Below are positions 13,783 through 16,249 of a stretch of DNA of 16,249 nucleotides, one piece after another. The translations under genes and the position numbers were made by a program. The notes beneath the pieces are model-generated. The model was not told the DNA's origin. It searched no databases and saw nothing but the letters and a program-made list of their open reading frames with translations. This stretch comes from Clostridia bacterium. Lineage in GTDB: Bacteria > Bacillota_A > Clostridia > Oscillospirales > Butyricicoccaceae. The stretch covers positions 1 to 16,249 of the forward strand of contig JAFOHJ010000225.1 of assembly GCA_017421885.1 (NCBI GenBank), written 5' to 3'. Positions within the stretch are counted from its first letter, which is position 1. Each line of letters starts with the position of its first letter.

Positions 13783-15030
13783 ATGGTTAAGCAGAATATG
13801 GACTTTATTTCTCAGTTCGATCCTGAGATCGGCGCAGCTGTCAAGGAAGAGTTCGCCCGTCAGGTCCGCAACATCGAGCTTATCGCATCCGAAAACATCG
13901 TAAGCCCTGCTGTTATGATGACAATGGCTTCCTGCCTGACAAACAAGTACGCAGAAGGCTACCCCGGAAAGAGATATTATGGCGGCTGTGAAAAGGTCGA
14001 CATCGCTGAGAATATCGCACGCGAGAGAGCTTGCAAGCTCTTCGGCGCAGATCACGCAAACGTTCAGCCTCACAGCGGCGCTCAGGCCAACCTTGCAGTA
14101 TACTTTGCTCTGGTAAAGCCCGGCGAGACAGTTATGGGTATGAACCTCGATCACGGCGGACATCTGACACACGGCAGCCCCGTAAATATGTCCGGTTCTT
14201 ACTATAACATCGTTCCCTACAGCCTCAATCCCGAGACAGAGATGCTCGATTATGATGAGATCCTCAGAAAAGCTAAGGAATGCAAGCCCAAGATGATTAT
14301 CGCAGGCGGCTCGGCATATCCCAGAGCTATCGACTTCGAGAAGTTCTCGCAGATCGCTAAGGAAGTCGGCGCTTACCTGATGGTCGATATGGCTCATATC
14401 GCAGGTCTCGTTGCAGCAGGCCTCCACCAGAATCCCGTTCCTTATGCTGATGTTGTCACAACAACAACACATAAGACACTGCGCGGTCCCAGAGGCGGCA
14501 TGATCCTCTGCAAGGAAGAGCTGGCAAAGAAGATCGACAAGGCTATCTTCCCCGGCACACAGGGCGGTCCTCTGATGCACACAATCGCTGCTAAGGCTGT
14601 CTGCTTCGGCGAAGCTCTCAAGCCCGAGTTTAAGGAATATCAGCAGCAGGTCATCAAGAATGCATCGGTTCTGGCTGAAAACCTCGTAAAGCAGGGCTTT
14701 AAGCTGGTATCTGGCGGCACAGACAACCACCTCATGCTGGTTGATGTACGTAACTTCGGCATTACAGGCAAGACAATCGAGAAGAGACTCGACGAAGTTT
14801 ATATCACAGTCAACAAGAACTCCATCCCCAACGATCCTGAGAAGCCCACAGTCACAAGCGGTATCCGCGTAGGTACACCTGCTGTCACAACACGTGGTTT
14901 CAAGGAAGAAGAGATGGTCAAGATCGCAGAGCTCATCGCTCTCACAGCTTCTGACTTCGAAAACAAGGCAGATTATGTCCGTGAGTGCGTCACAGATATG
15001 TGCAAGAGATTCCCCATCTATAACTTCTAA
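13783..15030 (+). CDS. glyA: Serine hydroxymethyltransferase (GlyA)
   Basis: A 415-residue cytoplasmic PLP enzyme (E. coli: 417). It transfers the serine hydroxymethyl group to tetrahydrofolate, giving glycine and 5,10-methylene-THF. Hallmarks are [11 protein letters not shown] near the N-terminus, [17 protein letters not shown] (54-70), the [13 protein letters not shown]-phosphate loop (98-107), the D202/H205 pair in [14 protein letters not shown]231 in [15 protein letters not shown] (Schiff base), [11 protein letters not shown] and [19 protein letters not shown] (13771-13775), seven bases before ATG 13783, sets the start; an in-frame ATG at 13729 overlaps the promoter. Codon use is unlike the neighbours: all 23 threonines are ACA, and most Lys are AAG and Ile ATC, the pattern of a highly expressed gene. 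It has its own promoter and terminator. Confidence 0.97.
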   Translation: MVKQNMDFISQFDPEIGAAVKEEFARQVRNIELIASENIVSPAVMMTMASCLTNKYAEGYPGKRYYGGCEKVDIAENIARERACKLFGADHANVQPHSGAQANLAVYFALVKPGETVMGMNLDHGGHLTHGSPVNMSGSYYNIVPYSLNPETEMLDYDEILRKAKECKPKMIIAGGSAYPRAIDFEKFSQIAKEVGAYLMVDMAHIAGLVAAGLHQNPVPYADVVTTTTHKTLRGPRGGMILCKEELAKKIDKAIFPGTQGGPLMHTIAAKAVCFGEALKPEFKEYQQQVIKNASVLAENLVKQGFKLVSGGTDNHLMLVDVRNFGITGKTIEKRLDEVYITVNKNSIPNDPEKPTVTSGIRVGTPAVTTRGFKEEEMVKIAELIALTASDFENKADYVRECVTDMCKRFPIYNF

Positions 15031-15045
15031 TTTAACAGAAATAAG

Positions 15046-15072
15046 AAAAGGCTCCCTTCGGGGAGCCTTTTT
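15046..15072. terminator. Bidirectional intrinsic terminator (TTCG loop)
   Basis: An 11-bp perfect stem (15046-15056 with 15061-15071) closed by a stable TTCG tetraloop, with A4 on one side and T5 on the other. It lies between the convergent glyA and ylmH genes. Confidence 0.92.
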
Positions 15073-15078
15073 GTATGT

Positions 15079-15828
15079 TTAAATATAAATGCCTGCTGTG
15101 ACAAATATCCTGCCCTTGCGGGATCTTCCGTCTGCCGAAAGTATCTTTGCCTTTCCATAATGCCTGAGGGAAATGATATCGCCTTCCGATACAGAGGCGT
15201 CTTTATCGAGGCAGGGGAAATGATTGAGGCTCACATCTCCACGGATGAAAAGATCCTGGCACGAGCTGCGCGACAGGCGGAATATTCCCGAGGCAACAGC
15301 ATCTATGCGCAGCGACTGCACCGTGAAGGTGACCTCTTTGAGCTCTTTCTCAAAAGCCGGAAGAGAAAACAGATCGACTTCGCTTACCGAAACTCCGTCG
15401 CGTCCTACCTTTACCATGGAAGAAAGCACATGGGGGGTTATGGAAGGAAGGAGGAAAAACCAGCAGGTCTCATTTTTTACAATGATATCTCCCACACATT
15501 CCCTTTCGATGCCGAGCCCCATAAGCGAGCCCAGAAAATCGCGGTGGGACAGGCTGGAGAAGGGTGCCTTTGCCTCGATTGCCTTCATATAGGGTGAGGG
15601 GTCAAAGCTTTCTTCATCCTGCCAATCGGGTAGAAAAAAAGCCATTCGGCGTTCAGCATCTTCATATCCGCCGTGGAACAGCGGAGTCACTCTGAGCACC
15701 CTGCGGCAGTATTCCAGCACTTCGGCCTGCTCGTGGGGCGTAAGAAAGGGAGAGCAAGTAATAATATTCTTATTTGCACAGCGGTTTGCCAGATCTTTGA
15801 TTCGCGGCAGCAGATCGCGTTCTTCCAT
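15079..15828 (-). CDS. ylmH: YlmH-family RNA-binding protein (S4 domain)
   Basis: A 249-residue protein with the YlmH layout: an N-terminal RNA-binding region (FLTPHEQAEV; GGYEDAERRMAFFLPDW; SHRDFLGSLMGLGIERECVG) and a C-terminal S4 domain (about 174-235: RIDAVASGIFRLSRSSCQDL, GDVSLN, EGDIISLRHYGKAKI). S4 modules bind structured RNA. YlmH homologues bind ribosomes or 50S particles and have been linked to ribosome-associated quality control with RqcH-like activity. ATG 15828 has AAAGGAG nine bases upstream. A strong sigma-A promoter starts just past the spoIIID stop, so the gene can be expressed in vegetative cells and may also be read through from spoIIID. In Bacillus it lies between sepF/ylmG and divIVA; none of those genes is here. 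The terminator at 15046-15072 ends the transcript. Confidence 0.93.
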   Translation of the reverse strand: MEERDLLPRIKDLANRCANKNIITCSPFLTPHEQAEVLEYCRRVLRVTPLFHGGYEDAERRMAFFLPDWQDEESFDPSPYMKAIEAKAPFSSLSHRDFLGSLMGLGIERECVGDIIVKNETCWFFLLPSITPHVLSSMVKVGRDGVSVSEVDLFSLPAFEKELKEVTFTVQSLRIDAVASGIFRLSRSSCQDLFIRGDVSLNHFPCLDKDASVSEGDIISLRHYGKAKILSADGRSRKGRIFVTAGIYI

Positions 15829-15861
15829 AGGCTCAGGCTCCTTTTATATATTCTGTGAAGA

Positions 15862-15890
15862 ATTATATCAAAAAGCCTGCTTCTTGGCAA
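15862..15890 (-). promoter_or_regulatory. Sigma-A promoter of ylmH (extended -10)
   Basis: Read on the minus strand: TTGCCA (-35, 15890-15885), 17 bases ending in TGA, then TATAAT (-10, 15867-15862). TGn before a perfect -10 makes it an extended -10 promoter. The transcript would start near 15855. The -35 lies about 10 bases after the spoIIID stop. Confidence 0.82.
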
Positions 15891-15900
15891 ATAATTGGTC

Positions 15901-16158
15901 TTATAAATGCTGAAGCTCAAGATATTTTCGTCGGGTAGCCTCGCCACCTCTTAAGTGGCGCTCTTCCTTGTTCTGAAGAAGTATCTTACGAACCTCTTCG
16001 TGAAGAAGTGGGTTTATCATACGCACCTTTTGAGTTACATCTTTGTGTACCGTGGATTTTGATATACCGAAGGCTGCGGCGGCAGCTCTTACGGTGGAAT
16101 GATTTTCAACGATATATAAAGCCAGCTTTACGGCGCGGTCTTCGGGGTTTGCGGTCAT
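15901..16158 (-). CDS. spoIIID: Sporulation transcription factor SpoIIID
   Basis: A small 85-residue DNA-binding protein. In endospore formers it acts in the mother cell after sigma-E, repressing many early genes and activating others, including the path to sigma-K. The helix-turn-helix spans about 22-41 (STVRAAAAAFGISKSTVHKD), and KINPLL-like INPLLHEEVRKIL follows. The basic C-terminal helix ERHLRGGEATRRKY (66-79) adds minor/major groove contacts. The match to the family is near full length; the Bacillus protein is about 93 residues, and the tail here is a little shorter. GGAGG (16166-16170), seven bases from ATG, sets the start. It is followed by ylmH on the same strand, without a terminator between them. 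In Bacillus its neighbour is mbl. This gene is the best evidence that the host makes endospores. Confidence 0.97.
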   Translation of the reverse strand: MTANPEDRAVKLALYIVENHSTVRAAAAAFGISKSTVHKDVTQKVRMINPLLHEEVRKILLQNKEERHLRGGEATRRKYLELQHL

Positions 16159-16188
16159 ATCGGTTCCTCCTCAAAACTCTTTCATTGA

Positions 16189-16217
16189 TAGTTATGAGGA
16201 GGAAAATAAAATTATGA
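16189..16217 (-). promoter_or_regulatory. Candidate sigma-E-like promoter of spoIIID
   Basis: On the minus strand TCATAAT (16217-16211) resembles the sigma-E -35 (consensus around ATATT). Fourteen bases later CATAACTA (16196-16189) shares the CATA core of the -10 (CATACA-T). Spacing and a leader of about 25 bases fit. The -10 matches only in its first half, so this is a prediction supported mainly by the known sigma-E control of spoIIID. Confidence 0.35.
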
Positions 16218-16227
16218 GATAAAATAA

Positions 16228-16249
16228 AAATCCCTCTGCATAGAGCAGA
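16228..16249 (-). terminator. Probable terminator of an upstream minus-strand gene (cut by window edge)
   Basis: Minus strand: TCTGC, a five-base loop, GCAGA, then GGGATTTTTATTTT. If the cut 5' side continues with CCC, the stem would be eight bp with a U-rich tail, ending the gene before spoIIID. Only the inner five bp can be seen. Confidence 0.45.

Noticed and set aside
13762..14730. Minus-strand open frame of 322 codons opposite glyA
   Set aside because: It is a by-product of glyA's strong codon bias, which removes stop codons in the antisense frame. No family resemblance.
1..16249. tRNA or rRNA genes, CRISPR arrays, insertion sequences, prophage or toxin-antitoxin modules
   Set aside because: Read on both strands; no cloverleaf, no regularly spaced repeat array, no transposase or integrase, and all non-coding gaps are under 200 bases and explained by promoters and terminators.

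Overview
The window looks like ordinary chromosome from a spore-forming member of the Clostridia, probably a gut-type Oscillospirales or Lachnospirales relative. The evidence is a clear SpoIIID at the right end, a YlmH next to it, a tandem DUF1540 protein, a UPF0340 (YwlG) protein, strong GGAGG-type ribosome binding sites, textbook sigma-A promoters and compact intrinsic terminators. Base composition is roughly half GC by eye. The longest gene-free stretch is under 200 bases. I see no tRNA or rRNA gene, insertion sequence, prophage gene or CRISPR array.

Layout from left to right. (1) Positions 1-444 hold the 3' end of a serine hydrolase (beta-lactamase fold), which converges on a stand-alone polysaccharide-type flippase (497-1768, minus, TTG start). 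(2) A tandem four-cysteine DUF1540 protein (1891-2208, minus) is divergent from a MATE-family exporter (2368-3747, plus). (3) A monocistronic PLP enzyme, 2,3-diaminopropionate ammonia-lyase, lies at 3881-5110 between two terminators. (4) A leftward four-gene operon runs from 8372 to 5163: serine hydrolase, YwlG/UPF0340, YggS-type PLP-binding protein, Nudix hydrolase. All of its junctions are overlaps or two-base gaps. (5) Divergent from it is a VanR/VanS-like two-component pair (8562-11210). It has a candidate autoregulatory operator, an 11-bp direct repeat just upstream of the promoter. (6) A rightward cluster follows: a Rhizobium etli ReAV-type L-asparaginase (11338-12348), a short-chain dehydrogenase (12352-13134) and 5-formyltetrahydrofolate cyclo-ligase (13124-13672). 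Then comes glyA (13783-15030) with its own promoter and strongly biased codon use. (7) At the right end, leftward, are spoIIID (15901-16158) and ylmH (15079-15828).

How the genes fit together. A loose theme is amino-acid and one-carbon metabolism with PLP chemistry. GlyA makes the one-carbon donor and, as a known side reaction, 5-formyl-THF; the cyclo-ligase recycles that compound. YggS buffers PLP. Diaminopropionate lyase and GlyA both need PLP. The asparaginase feeds aspartate and ammonia. The SpoIIID/YlmH pair belongs to mother-cell sporulation control and ribosome-associated RNA binding. I do not see a clear unknown defence or mobile system. The less ordinary items are the ReAV-type asparaginase coupled to an SDR that lacks the usual active-site Asn, the serine hydrolase-YwlG-YggS-Nudix operon, the multi-membrane-span sensor kinase with its repeat operator, and the relocated YlmH.
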